Shown in pieces: positions 24,138 to 32,103 of a stretch of DNA of 37,623 bases. The notes under the pieces were generated by a model. That model searched no databases, was not told where the DNA came from, and saw nothing but the letters and a program-made list of their open reading frames with translations. The DNA is from Oscillospiraceae bacterium (lineage in GTDB: Bacteria > Bacillota > Clostridia > UMGS1810), in the NCBI GenBank assembly GCA_015068705.1, contig SVJZ01000015.1, forward strand, positions 1 to 37,623, written 5' to 3'. A program made the translations under genes and the position numbers. The first letter of the stretch is position 1, and each line of letters starts with the position of its first letter.

Positions 24138-24554
24138 ATGCGAGTGATGGGAATTGATTATGGCGATGCCCGGGTGGGGATTGCGGTGAGTGATCCGCTG
24201 ATGATGACGGCGCAGGGCGTGGAAACGGTGCCCAACCGTGTGTATTCCAAAATGTTGGAGCGGGTGGCTGCCCTTGTGAAACAGTATGAGGTGGGAACCA
24301 TTGTATTGGGGTTGCCAAAAAACATGAACGGGACCGAGGGAGAACGCGCCGAGGTGACCTATGCGTTTCAAAAAGACCTGCTTGGTGCCTGCCCCGGTGT
24401 GGAGATTGTGCTGCGTGATGAACGCCTTACCACTGTGCAGGCGGCCGGTGTGCTCAATGTGACCAACACCCGCGGTAAAGACCGGAAAAATGTAATCGAT
24501 ACGGTGGCGGCTTGCATTATATTGCAAAGCTATCTGGATCAGATAAGAAAATAA
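24138..24554 (+). CDS. ruvX: Holliday junction resolvase-like protein RuvX (YqgF)
   Basis: A 138-aa YqgF-family protein of normal length with an RNase H-like fold. Motifs are MGIDYGDARVGIA at the start (first catalytic Asp), VLGLPKNMNGTEG mid-protein, LRDERLTTVQA near residue 95 and DRKNVIDTVAACIIL at the end (last catalytic Asp). The family has been linked to pre-16S rRNA maturation and to Holliday junction cleavage. A DUF1292 gene follows 24 nt downstream, a conserved Firmicute pair. Confidence 0.93.
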   Translation: MRVMGIDYGDARVGIAVSDPLMMTAQGVETVPNRVYSKMLERVAALVKQYEVGTIVLGLPKNMNGTEGERAEVTYAFQKDLLGACPGVEIVLRDERLTTVQAAGVLNVTNTRGKDRKNVIDTVAACIILQSYLDQIRK

Positions 24555-24578
24555 TACAGACCACAAGGAGGCAAAAGC

Positions 24579-24869
24579 ATGGAAGAGATGAATAAAAATC
24601 AGGAAAACAAAATCCTGACCTTTACCGATGAGGATGGTAACGAGGTGCGCTATGAAATCGCGGATTCGTTTGAATACAACAATCAGGTGTATGTTGCCCT
24701 GCTTCCGCCCGAGGAAGAGGAATTCGATGCCGATGTGCTGATTATGCGCATAGAAACAGAGGATTCGGGAGAAGATGTACTTGTATACATCCAAGACGAT
24801 GAAGAACTGGACGGCGCGTTTGAGATGTTTAAGGAACGCGTGAGCGACGAATACGATTTTCTGGATTAA
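24579..24869 (+). CDS. DUF1292 family protein (YrzB-like)
   Basis: A 96-aa acidic DUF1292 protein. The ILTFTDEDGNEVRYEIADSFEYNNQVYVAL core is diagnostic, followed by many Glu/Asp residues. Function is unknown; the gene accompanies ruvX in many Firmicutes, as here. RBS AAGGAGG precedes ATG. It ends 15 nt before the -35 of the 6S-like RNA. Confidence 0.9.
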   Translation: MEEMNKNQENKILTFTDEDGNEVRYEIADSFEYNNQVYVALLPPEEEEFDADVLIMRIETEDSGEDVLVYIQDDEELDGAFEMFKERVSDEYDFLD

Positions 24870-24884
24870 ATTTTTAGAAAGGTC

Positions 24885-24913
24885 TTGAAATAACGGCTTT
24901 GGTGTGGTATACT
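24885..24913 (+). promoter_or_regulatory. Sigma-A promoter of the 6S-like RNA
   Basis: TTGAAA (24885-24890), 17-nt spacer, TATACT (24908-24913), with a predicted start near 24920. No coding gene begins within 280 nt, supporting transcription of a small RNA. Confidence 0.75.
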
Positions 24914-24919
24914 AAATAT

Positions 24920-25113
24920 AGGTGAAACGCCCTACCGTGTGCGTGATACGGGACAAAATATTTTAACCAACATTTTTTGAACGGAGACCTACTCTCTGCT
25001 TGTGGCTGTAGACCATGTCATAGTAACAAGGGAACATTTAAGCAAGCAGGCGGACTCCACCTGCATGTGCAGGTTAAAAATATACCCATTACACGGCTCG
25101 GCGGGGTTTTTTA
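24920..25113 (+). ncRNA. ssrS: Probable 6S RNA (SsrS)
   Basis: A ~190-nt promoter-to-T-run unit with the shape of 6S RNA. The ends pair: 24927-24940 (ACGCCCTACCGTGT) with 25091-25104 (ACACGGCTCGGCGG), giving a 6-bp helix, a 3x3 internal loop and a further 4-5 bp. Inside, CTGCTTG (24996-25002) pairs with CAAGCAG (25043-25049) and a 6-bp hairpin lies at 25059-25074, flanked by large open regions. 6S RNA mimics an open promoter and binds sigma-A RNA polymerase. The following gene is tcdA. Ends are approximate, and the identity rests on size, pairing and context rather than a covariance search. Confidence 0.55.
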
Positions 25114-25120
25114 AGTCAAC

Positions 25121-25149
25121 AAAAGCCAAACGGATTGTTTGGCTTTTTT
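25121..25149 (+). terminator. Intrinsic terminator after the 6S-like RNA
   Basis: An 11-bp stem (AAAAGCCAAAC, 25121-25131, with 25137-25147) with loop GGATT followed by T residues. A T-run at 25107-25112 just upstream may be the RNA's own end. Confidence 0.85.
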
Positions 25150-25202
25150 GTATAAGTAAAAGGGATTTTACAGCATATGTTCGCAGAAGAGGGGGGAGAC
25201 AG

Positions 25203-25907
25203 ATGGCGGTAGACCGTTCATTTTATCGTACAGAACTTTTGATAGGAAAAGAGGGTATGAATGCACTTGCCAACGCAACGGTATGGGTATTTGGTTGCGG
25301 CGGTGTGGGCGGTGCAACGGTGGAGGTTCTGGTGCGCAGTGGGGTGGGAACCCTTTATCTGGTTGACCCCGACGATGTGAGTGTAAGCAATATCAACCGG
25401 CAGTTTATTGCCATGCCGGATACGGTTGGAAAATCCAAGGTGGATTTGTGGAAAGAACGGGCGCGCACCATCAATCCCGATATCCGTGTGATTGCCCTGA
25501 AGAAGCCGTTTCATCCGTCCAATGAGGAGGAATTTGATTTTTCAGGTGCATCGTATATTATAGACGCGGTGGATATGGTAACTGCCAAAATTGCGCTGGT
25601 GATGAAGGCACAACGGGAGGGCATTCCCATCATATCCAGTATGGGTACAGGAAATCGGGTGGATGCAACCGGATTTGAAATTACCGACTTATTTGAAACC
25701 CGTGAGGATTCGCTGGCACGGGTGATGCGCAGAGAACTTCGCAAGCGCGGTGTGGAGCATTTAAAGGTACTCTGTTCCAGCACGCCGGCAATCCGGCGTA
25801 GTGGAGAAAACGGGGAACGTCCCACCCCTGCAAGTACTCCCTGGGTACCGCCGGTGGCAGGATTTCTCATTGCAGGCGAAGTGGTACGCGATATTGCAGG
25901 TGTATAA
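25203..25907 (+). CDS. tcdA: tRNA threonylcarbamoyladenosine dehydratase TcdA (ThiF family)
   Basis: A 234-aa E1-like enzyme that converts t6A37 of tRNAs into the cyclic form in ATP-dependent fashion. The nucleotide motif GCGGVGG is at residues ~31-37, DPDDVSVSNINRQF carries the conserved Asp and Arg, and DAVDMVTAK follows. The end TPWVPPVAGFLIAGEVVRD fits TcdA/YgdL. ATG 25203 follows GGGGGGAG; the frame stays open upstream for 201 nt, but that sequence is the 6S-like RNA and terminator. It is the first coding gene of a possible long plus-strand operon. Confidence 0.9.
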   Translation: MAVDRSFYRTELLIGKEGMNALANATVWVFGCGGVGGATVEVLVRSGVGTLYLVDPDDVSVSNINRQFIAMPDTVGKSKVDLWKERARTINPDIRVIALKKPFHPSNEEEFDFSGASYIIDAVDMVTAKIALVMKAQREGIPIISSMGTGNRVDATGFEITDLFETREDSLARVMRRELRKRGVEHLKVLCSSTPAIRRSGENGERPTPASTPWVPPVAGFLIAGEVVRDIAGV

Positions 25908-25963
25908 TTTTTGATAAAACTTCGGATAGTAAGAGTAAATCTTTGTATCCGGAGGAATTGGTT

Positions 25964-26326
25964 TTGAAAAACAAATCTACTTTTTTAAAATGTGCCGCAA
26001 TCGGCATATTTACTGGTTTGTGCAATGGCTTATTTGGAAGTGGCGGCGGGACGGTGGTTGTGCCTGCCATGGAAAAAATACTTGGCGTGGAGGAACATCG
26101 GGCGCATGCAACCGCGATTGCTATTATATTGCCTCTGACCATCCTTAGTGCAGTGCTTTATACCATGCGAGGGTTTCTGGATTTCTCTTTGGTGTGGCAG
26201 GTGTCACTGGGCGGCGTGGCGGGTGGTGCGGCAGGTGCGATACTTCTCAAAAATGTGCCCACCGGTATCTTGCGCAAGATTTTTGGCGCTGCCATGATGG
26301 TTGCCGCAGTAAGGATGGTGTTTTAA
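25964..26326 (+). CDS. Half-size TSUP (TauE/SafE) transporter protein 1
   Basis: A 120-aa integral membrane protein with about four segments. GIFTGLCNGLFGSGGGTVVVPAM is the TSUP half-repeat motif. Complete TauE/SafE proteins carry two such repeats in ~250 residues; this gene encodes one and the next gene the other, so they probably form a two-subunit exporter of small organosulfur or organic anions. The start is TTG 25964, 7 nt after GGAGGA; a TTG at 25943 lies upstream of that site. It ends immediately before the next ATG. Confidence 0.82.
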   Translation: MKNKSTFLKCAAIGIFTGLCNGLFGSGGGTVVVPAMEKILGVEEHRAHATAIAIILPLTILSAVLYTMRGFLDFSLVWQVSLGGVAGGAAGAILLKNVPTGILRKIFGAAMMVAAVRMVF

Positions 26327-26713
26327 ATGATATGGCTCATCCTTGCAGGGGCAGTGTCCGGTGTGATTTCCGGAATGGGGATTGGAGGCGGCGCAATTCT
26401 GATTCCGGTATTGACGGTATTTTTTGATATCAATCAGCATGTGGCACAGTGTGCCAATCTGTATTTTTTTGTTCCGACTGCCATTGCGGCACTGGTGGTA
26501 CACATCAAGCGGCATGCGGTGGATTTTAAAACAGCACTTCCCATTATATGCTTTGGGCTGGCAGGTGCGGCAGGTGGTGCATACCTTGCGGCGGCGCTTT
26601 CCACCGGCATATTGCGGAAGGTATTTGGAATATTTTTGGCTCTCATGGGGCTTTATCAGTTTTTTGGTGGAAAGAAACGGGCAGGAGGCAGACAGGATGA
26701 ACACAAATTTTGA
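26327..26713 (+). CDS. Half-size TSUP (TauE/SafE) transporter protein 2
   Basis: A 128-aa membrane protein with the same half-repeat (GAVSGVISGMGIGGGAILIPVL) and about four spans. Its ATG directly follows the stop of protein 1 with no gap, so translation is probably coupled. The charged C-terminus (KKRAGGRQDEHKF) overlaps murD by 17 nt. The transported substrate is unknown. Confidence 0.82.
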   Translation: MIWLILAGAVSGVISGMGIGGGAILIPVLTVFFDINQHVAQCANLYFFVPTAIAALVVHIKRHAVDFKTALPIICFGLAGAAGGAYLAAALSTGILRKVFGIFLALMGLYQFFGGKKRAGGRQDEHKF

Positions 26714-28070
26714 ACTATTTCGTGCAACCATGCTGGGCAAACGGGTTTCGGTGGTAGGGCTTGGTGTAAGCAACCGACCCTTGCTCAAATTTTTGACCGA
26801 TATGGGTGCGCTGGTGACCGGTTGCGACAAACGGGAAACCTTTGATGAAAAGACCATGCAGTATATGCAGGATAATACGGTGTGCCTGCATCTGGGTGAG
26901 GATTATCTCGACCATTTTGACAAATGTGATTTTATCATCAAAACCCCGGGACTAAGGAGGGATTTGCCGCAGTTTCGTGCAGCACAGCAGGCGGGTATTC
27001 CCATTACCAGCGAAATGGAGTTGTTTTTGAATTTGTGTCCGGCTCCCATTATTGCGGTAACGGGCAGTGACGGAAAAACCACGACCACCACCCTGATTCA
27101 CCGGATATTGACACAATCGGGGTATAGCTGCTATGTGGGGGGGAACATCGGCACGCCGCTTTTAACCGAGGTACCCAATATGTGTCCCGACCATCGGGTG
27201 GTGCTGGAATTGTCCAGTTTTCAACTGCATGATATGCACATCAGCCCCCAAACTGCCGTGATTACCAATGTTTCTCCCAACCATCTGGATTGGCACGTCG
27301 ATTACGACGAATACATCGATGCAAAAAAACAGATTTTCCGTTATCAGGGCAGGGACGGACTTTTGATTGTGAATGCGGATAATTCTGTCACCGCGCCCAT
27401 GGCGAAGGAAACGCCCGGGCAGGCAAGGGTATTTTCGTCCTCGGGCGGCAATCGCCTCGGGGCACACCTTTCGGGGGATATGCTCTGTTATGGTGAAACA
27501 CCCATTGTGCGCCGGCAGGATATTGTTATCCGCGGGATGCACAATGTGGAAAATTATCTTGCCGCTATTTCTGCGGTATGGGATTTGGTGGATGTGGAAG
27601 ATATCGTGAAGGTGGCAACCACCTTCACGGGTGTGGAGCACCGCATGGAACGGGTGCGCATCAAGGACGGTATTACCTTTTACAATGATTCCATTGCCAG
27701 CTCGCCCAGCCGTACCATGGCAGGACTGCAGGCATTTGACCAGAAGGTGATTCTCATTGCAGGCGGATATGACAAAAAAATCCCCTATGACGTGATGGCA
27801 CCGGTTTTACGGGAAAAGGTCAAGGGATTGGTACTGTTGGGTGCAACGGCAGATAAAATTTTTGATGCGGCGCGCTCGGCATATGGGGAGGGTGAGCAGA
27901 CCATGCCCATTACCCGTTGCGAGGATCTGGAGAGTGCCGTAAAAGAGGCATATGCCATGGCAGGTGACGGGGATGCAGTGGTGCTTTCTCCGGCAAGTGC
28001 CAGCTTTGATATGTTTACCAATTTTGAGGAGCGGGGCAATTTGTTTAAGCAGATTGTAAACGCATTATAA
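26697..28070 (+). CDS. murD: UDP-N-acetylmuramoyl-L-alanine--D-glutamate ligase MurD
   Basis: A 457-aa Mur ligase that adds D-glutamate to UDP-MurNAc-L-Ala in the cytosol. The N-terminal Rossmann domain starts VSVVGLGVSNRPLL, the central ATP loop is VTGSDGKTTTTT (~residues 120-131), SSFQLHDM and NVSPNHLDWH are substrate-binding blocks, and the C-terminal domain includes YNDSIASSPSRTMAGL and LSPASASFDMFTNFEERG. The start is the ATG after CAGGAGGCAGACAGG; the upstream open frame overlaps the TSUP gene in another frame. Unlike most Firmicutes, it is not in a division/cell-wall cluster, so it is relocated here. Confidence 0.95.
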   Translation: MNTNFELFRATMLGKRVSVVGLGVSNRPLLKFLTDMGALVTGCDKRETFDEKTMQYMQDNTVCLHLGEDYLDHFDKCDFIIKTPGLRRDLPQFRAAQQAGIPITSEMELFLNLCPAPIIAVTGSDGKTTTTTLIHRILTQSGYSCYVGGNIGTPLLTEVPNMCPDHRVVLELSSFQLHDMHISPQTAVITNVSPNHLDWHVDYDEYIDAKKQIFRYQGRDGLLIVNADNSVTAPMAKETPGQARVFSSSGGNRLGAHLSGDMLCYGETPIVRRQDIVIRGMHNVENYLAAISAVWDLVDVEDIVKVATTFTGVEHRMERVRIKDGITFYNDSIASSPSRTMAGLQAFDQKVILIAGGYDKKIPYDVMAPVLREKVKGLVLLGATADKIFDAARSAYGEGEQTMPITRCEDLESAVKEAYAMAGDGDAVVLSPASASFDMFTNFEERGNLFKQIVNAL

Positions 28071-28082
28071 GGGGGATATCAT

Positions 28083-29120
28083 ATGGATATGACCGAACTG
28101 ACCGGGCAATTGTGTATGATGCGCGGCGTATCGGGACATGAGCACCGCATCAGCAAGGATATTGCGGCATTGTTTGCACCGCTGTGCGACACGGTGGAGA
28201 TTGACCCGCTAGGCAGTGTGATTGCCTGCCGGAAAGGAACCGGTGATGGCGGCACAGTGATGATGGAAGCGCACATGGACGAGATTGGTCTGATGGTAAA
28301 AGAAATAGATGAAAACGGATTTCTATACTTAACCAATATCGGCGGAATTGATGCAAGGATTCTGCCTGCCAATGAGGTGGTGGTACACGGCAAAACCGAC
28401 CTACCGGGAGTGGTGGGGGCAAAGCCTCCGCATATTCTTGGCGCAGAGGAACGAAAAGCTGCATTGCCACTGGATAAACTGTATGTGGATGTGGGGCTTT
28501 CTGCCGACAAGGTGCGTGAGCAGATTTCGGTGGGAGATTCCATTACATTTGAAAGCACGCCCCTTTGCCTTGCAGGTGGACGGCTGAGTGTAAAGAGCCA
28601 GGATGACCGCTCGTCGGTAGGGGTTCTCCTTTCGGTATTGGAGCAGTTAAAGCACGTTTCCCTGCCGTTTGATTTGTATGCGGTTGCGGCGGTGCAGGAG
28701 GAAGTGGGTCTGCGCGGAAGCGGATGCGCGGCATATCGTATTCAACCCGATTTTGCCATTGCCATTGATGTGTGTCACGGCGACACGCCGGATGCGAGCG
28801 AAAACACCTTTCCGTTGGGCAGTGGAGCGGTGGTTACCAAGGGCCCGAATATCCATCCCGTATTGGTGCAAGCGTTGACCAAAGTTTTAGACGAGCATCA
28901 TATTCCCTATTTGATTGATATTGACGGCGGCGATACCGGTACCGATGCCTGGGCAATTCAGATTGCCGGAAACGGCATTCCCACCTTGTTGTTTTCTCTG
29001 CCGCTCCGCTATATGCATACACCTATTGAAACTTTGCAGATAAGTGATTTAAACGCCACTGCGCAAGGGATTTGCCGCTTTTTGCAATCCATTGAAAGGG
29101 TGGGTGATGTGTTGTGTTAA
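28083..29120 (+). CDS. M42 family aminopeptidase, first of three
   Basis: A 345-aa M42 metallopeptidase (FrvX/glutamyl aminopeptidase type). Metal ligands fall in MMEAHMDEIG (His64, Asp66), SQDDR, QEEVGLRGSG (catalytic Glu pair), IDVCHGDTP and RYMHTPIE. Members are large tetrahedral cytosolic exopeptidases with cobalt or zinc. RBS AGGGGGAT precedes ATG, 12 nt after murD. The next copy overlaps by 7 nt. Substrate specificity cannot be read from sequence. Confidence 0.92.
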   Translation: MDMTELTGQLCMMRGVSGHEHRISKDIAALFAPLCDTVEIDPLGSVIACRKGTGDGGTVMMEAHMDEIGLMVKEIDENGFLYLTNIGGIDARILPANEVVVHGKTDLPGVVGAKPPHILGAEERKAALPLDKLYVDVGLSADKVREQISVGDSITFESTPLCLAGGRLSVKSQDDRSSVGVLLSVLEQLKHVSLPFDLYAVAAVQEEVGLRGSGCAAYRIQPDFAIAIDVCHGDTPDASENTFPLGSGAVVTKGPNIHPVLVQALTKVLDEHHIPYLIDIDGGDTGTDAWAIQIAGNGIPTLLFSLPLRYMHTPIETLQISDLNATAQGICRFLQSIERVGDVLC

Positions 29121-30130
29121 AGCATTTAACCAATTTGGATGGCGTTTCGGGAAATGAGAATGCGGTCCGGGAGTTTGTTTTGGAGCAGATTGCACCGTAT
29201 GCCGATGAGGTGAAGGTGGATACCATGGGAAATGTGATTGCCCTCAAAAAGGGAACCCGTGGCGGCAAGAACAAAACGGTAGTATGTGCCCACATGGACG
29301 AGGTGGGGCTGATTATTTCAGAGATTACCGAAAGCGGTTTTTTGAAATTCAAACCGGTAGGTGGGTTGGATGACCGGATTTTGCTTACCCAACGGGTACG
29401 CATCGGTGAAAACAAAGTGCCCGGCATAATTGGGGTGAAGGCAGTTCATCTGCAGGAACCGGACGAGCGAAAACGGGTCATCCGTCAGAAAAATCTATAT
29501 ATTGATATCGGCGCGTCGAATAAGGGCGAGGCGGCGGCTTTGGTGAAACTTGGCGATTATGCCGCATTTGATTCGGACTATCGCGAGATAGGGGATTGCA
29601 TCAAGGCAAAGGCGTTGGACGACCGGATTGGTTGCATGATATTGCTCGAATGTATCCGCCACACCTATGCGCAGGATATTTATTTCTGCTTTACCGTGCA
29701 GGAGGAAACCGGTCTTCGCGGTGCGCGCATTCTGGCGCATCGGTTGGAGGCGGATGTTGCATTGGTGCTGGAGGCTACCACTGCGGCAGATATCCCGTTT
29801 GTTGCCGAGCATGAACAGTGCACCCGGCAGGGTAATGGCGCGGCAGTGTCGGTGATGGACCGTGGTTCTGCATCCGACCGTGCATTGGTGGAATTTATCA
29901 CAACCCTTGCAGACAGACAGGGGATTCGATATCAGTACAAGCAGACAGGATTTGGCGGAAATGATGCAGGGGCGTTTGCGGCAACCGGCGGTGCCTGCCG
30001 TACTGCGGCAATTTCTGCACCCTGCCGGTATATCCATTCTCCGGTGTCAACCGTGCGCAAGAGTGACATTTCGGATATGCGCCGGTTGGTGCGGTGCACG
30101 TTGGAGCACTTGCATGAATTGGAAGGGTAA
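29114..30130 (+). CDS. M42 family aminopeptidase, second of three
   Basis: A 338-aa M42 protein starting at GTG 29114, inside the last codons of the first copy; the ribosome binding site (GGGTGGG) is weak, implying translational coupling. Ligand motifs are VCAHMDEVG (His60, Asp62), KALDDR, QEETGLRGA and RYIHSPVS. The second-site residue normally Asp (VD) is Glu here (VLEATTAADIP), a known but less common variant within the family. Same family as the flanking copies but clearly diverged. Confidence 0.9.
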   Translation: MLKHLTNLDGVSGNENAVREFVLEQIAPYADEVKVDTMGNVIALKKGTRGGKNKTVVCAHMDEVGLIISEITESGFLKFKPVGGLDDRILLTQRVRIGENKVPGIIGVKAVHLQEPDERKRVIRQKNLYIDIGASNKGEAAALVKLGDYAAFDSDYREIGDCIKAKALDDRIGCMILLECIRHTYAQDIYFCFTVQEETGLRGARILAHRLEADVALVLEATTAADIPFVAEHEQCTRQGNGAAVSVMDRGSASDRALVEFITTLADRQGIRYQYKQTGFGGNDAGAFAATGGACRTAAISAPCRYIHSPVSTVRKSDISDMRRLVRCTLEHLHELEG

Positions 30131-30158
30131 ATTATTGTAAAAAGGTGGTTTGAAACAG

Positions 30159-31145
30159 ATGGAAACATTACGAAAGCTTACCGCTTGCGGCGGTGGCTCG
30201 GGTGATGAGTCAAATATCCGCAAACTGATTGCCGAGGAGGTGGAACCCTATGCAGATGAGGTATACACCGATGCGCTGGGCAGTTTGATTGTGCACAAAA
30301 GAGGAATGGGCAAAAAAATCATGCTTGCCGCGCACATGGACGAAATCGGTCTTATGGCAACCTTTATGGACGAAAACGGGTTCATCCGCTTTGCACCGGT
30401 GGGTGGAGTGGATGCATTCAGCACACTGCATCAACGGGTGCGGTTTTCCAATGGCACAATCGGTGTGGTGGGCTATGAGGAGTCCATGACCGAGATGAAA
30501 GAGTTAAAATTGTCACGGATGTATATCGATATTGGTGCGCCGTCTCGTGAGGCAGCGGAAAAAGCGGTACATATCGGCGACATTGCGGTGTTTGAGGGTG
30601 AATTGCGTCAGGCTGGAAACCGGGTGGTTTCCAAGGCACTGGACAACCGCATCGGTGTATATGTGCTCATTGATGTATTAAGACAAATTAGCGCGATCCC
30701 ATATGATTTGTATTTTGTGTTTACCTCGCAGGAGGAGGTTGGTTTGCGTGGCGCAAGGGGCGCGGCGTTTGATATTTCCCCCGATTTTGGCATTGCGGTG
30801 GATGTAACCGACACGGGCGACACTCCCGAATGCCCCAAAATGGCGGTAAAACTGGGCGGTGGTGCGGCAATCAAGGTGAAGGATGGTTCGGTGATTGCCA
30901 GCCCCATTGTGCGCAGTGCATTGGAAAAGACGGCACGAAAAAACGGAATCCCGTATCAATCAGAGATTTTGGAGCGAGGCGGAACCGATGCAGGGGCAAT
31001 TCACCTGACCCGTGGCGGTGTGCCTACCGGTGCAGTTTCGGTGCCTTGCCGTTATATCCACACCCCATGTGAGATGGTGGATATCGACGATGTAAACGCA
31101 GTAATCAAGCTACTTCTGGCATTTTTGCAGAAAGAATATTTGTAA
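30159..31145 (+). CDS. M42 family aminopeptidase, third of three
   Basis: A 328-aa M42 protein. Ligand motifs: AAHMDEIG (His59, Asp61), KALDNR (Asn in place of the second Asp), QEEVGLRGA, AVDVTDTGDTP and RYIHTPCE. The start is the ATG 10 nt after AAAGGTGG; a TTG at 30150 is too close to the site. Intergenic gap to the second copy is 28 nt. Probably forms part of one peptide-degrading set with the other two; specificity is unknown. Confidence 0.9.
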   Translation: METLRKLTACGGGSGDESNIRKLIAEEVEPYADEVYTDALGSLIVHKRGMGKKIMLAAHMDEIGLMATFMDENGFIRFAPVGGVDAFSTLHQRVRFSNGTIGVVGYEESMTEMKELKLSRMYIDIGAPSREAAEKAVHIGDIAVFEGELRQAGNRVVSKALDNRIGVYVLIDVLRQISAIPYDLYFVFTSQEEVGLRGARGAAFDISPDFGIAVDVTDTGDTPECPKMAVKLGGGAAIKVKDGSVIASPIVRSALEKTARKNGIPYQSEILERGGTDAGAIHLTRGGVPTGAVSVPCRYIHTPCEMVDIDDVNAVIKLLLAFLQKEYL

Positions 31146-31183
31146 GATGCAAAACATATATGATACAGAAGGGAGAATGGTAT

Positions 31184-32065
31184 ATGAAAGGGCAATTGAA
31201 GAAGATAAAACCGTGTAACTTACTATTGCTTACCCTTGCAGGATTTATTAATGCATTTGGCATTACGGTTTTTCTTGCACCGGTAAAACTGTACGACAGT
31301 GGTATATCGGGAACTTCGATGTTGTTATCCCAAATCACACCCGAACAATTTTCTCTTTCTCTTTTTCTGTTGGTGCTCAACATCCCCCTTTTTATTTTCG
31401 GTTATAAAAAGCAGGGGGCGTTGTTTACGGCATATTCTCTCTATGCGGTTGCCATGTATTCGCTTGGCGCATGGTTGATTACCGATGTGCTACCCATTGA
31501 CGTTTCCCTCGCGTCCCCCCTTGCCGGAAATGACTTGCTTTTGTGCGCATTGTTCGGCGGCTTGATTTCGGGTGTAGGGAGTGGTCTTACCATCCGTTTT
31601 GGCGGTGCGATTGATGGGGTAGAGGTTATGGCGGTCGTGTTTGCAAAGCGGTTGGGCATGACGGTTGGCACCTTTGTGATGATATACAACGTGATTTTGT
31701 ATGTGATCAGTGGCATGGTAATGAATAGCTGGATTTTGCCGCTTTATTCCATCGTGACTTACGGCGCAGGGCTAAAAACCATCGACTTTATCGTAGAGGG
31801 TATCGACCGTTCCAAAGCGGCGATGATTGTTACCACCAAGCCTGACGATATCGCAGATGTGCTGGTATATGAATTTGGCAGTGGGCTGACGAAAATTCCG
31901 GTAAAGGGTGGATATTCCCGCTCGGAAAAATCCTTGCTCTATTTTATTCTGGACAGATTTCAGATTTCCAGAATGAAGGACATTGTGCACAAAATTGACA
32001 AGGAGGCATTCATTACCATCACCGAGGTGGCAGATGTCTTTAAGGCGAATATGGAAAAGGAATAA
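31184..32065 (+). CDS. YitT family membrane protein (DUF161 + DUF2179)
   Basis: A 293-aa protein with about five membrane spans in residues 1-200 (for example LLLLTLAGFINAFGITVFLAP, LFLLVLNIPLFIFGY, YNVILYVISGMVM) and a C-terminal DUF2179 soluble domain (~220-290) including GLTKIPVKGGYSRSEKSLLYFI. These YitT proteins are uncharacterised membrane proteins of Firmicutes. The start is ATG 31184 with GAAGGGAG 7 nt upstream. Last gene of the plus-strand run, followed by a terminator. Confidence 0.9.
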   Translation: MKGQLKKIKPCNLLLLTLAGFINAFGITVFLAPVKLYDSGISGTSMLLSQITPEQFSLSLFLLVLNIPLFIFGYKKQGALFTAYSLYAVAMYSLGAWLITDVLPIDVSLASPLAGNDLLLCALFGGLISGVGSGLTIRFGGAIDGVEVMAVVFAKRLGMTVGTFVMIYNVILYVISGMVMNSWILPLYSIVTYGAGLKTIDFIVEGIDRSKAAMIVTTKPDDIADVLVYEFGSGLTKIPVKGGYSRSEKSLLYFILDRFQISRMKDIVHKIDKEAFITITEVADVFKANMEKE

Positions 32066-32094
32066 AAAAAGCACCCTGTAAGGGTGCTTTTTTT
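32064..32094. terminator. Bidirectional terminator between YitT and the Gfo/Idh gene
   Basis: A 14-bp stem (AAAAAAAGCACCCT, 32064-32077, with 32081-32094), loop GTA, A-run and T-run at the two ends. Serves both convergent genes. Confidence 0.88.
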
Positions 32095-32103
32095 GTAAAT
32101 GTA

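Noticed and set aside
25002-25202. 67-residue N-terminal extension of TcdA
   Set aside because: The upstream frame runs through the candidate 6S RNA and its terminator. TcdA homologues start near MAVDRSF, where GGGGGGAG precedes an ATG.
26424-26696. 91-residue N-terminal extension of MurD
   Set aside because: It overlaps the half-size TSUP gene in another frame, and MurD begins at the ATG after CAGGAGG.
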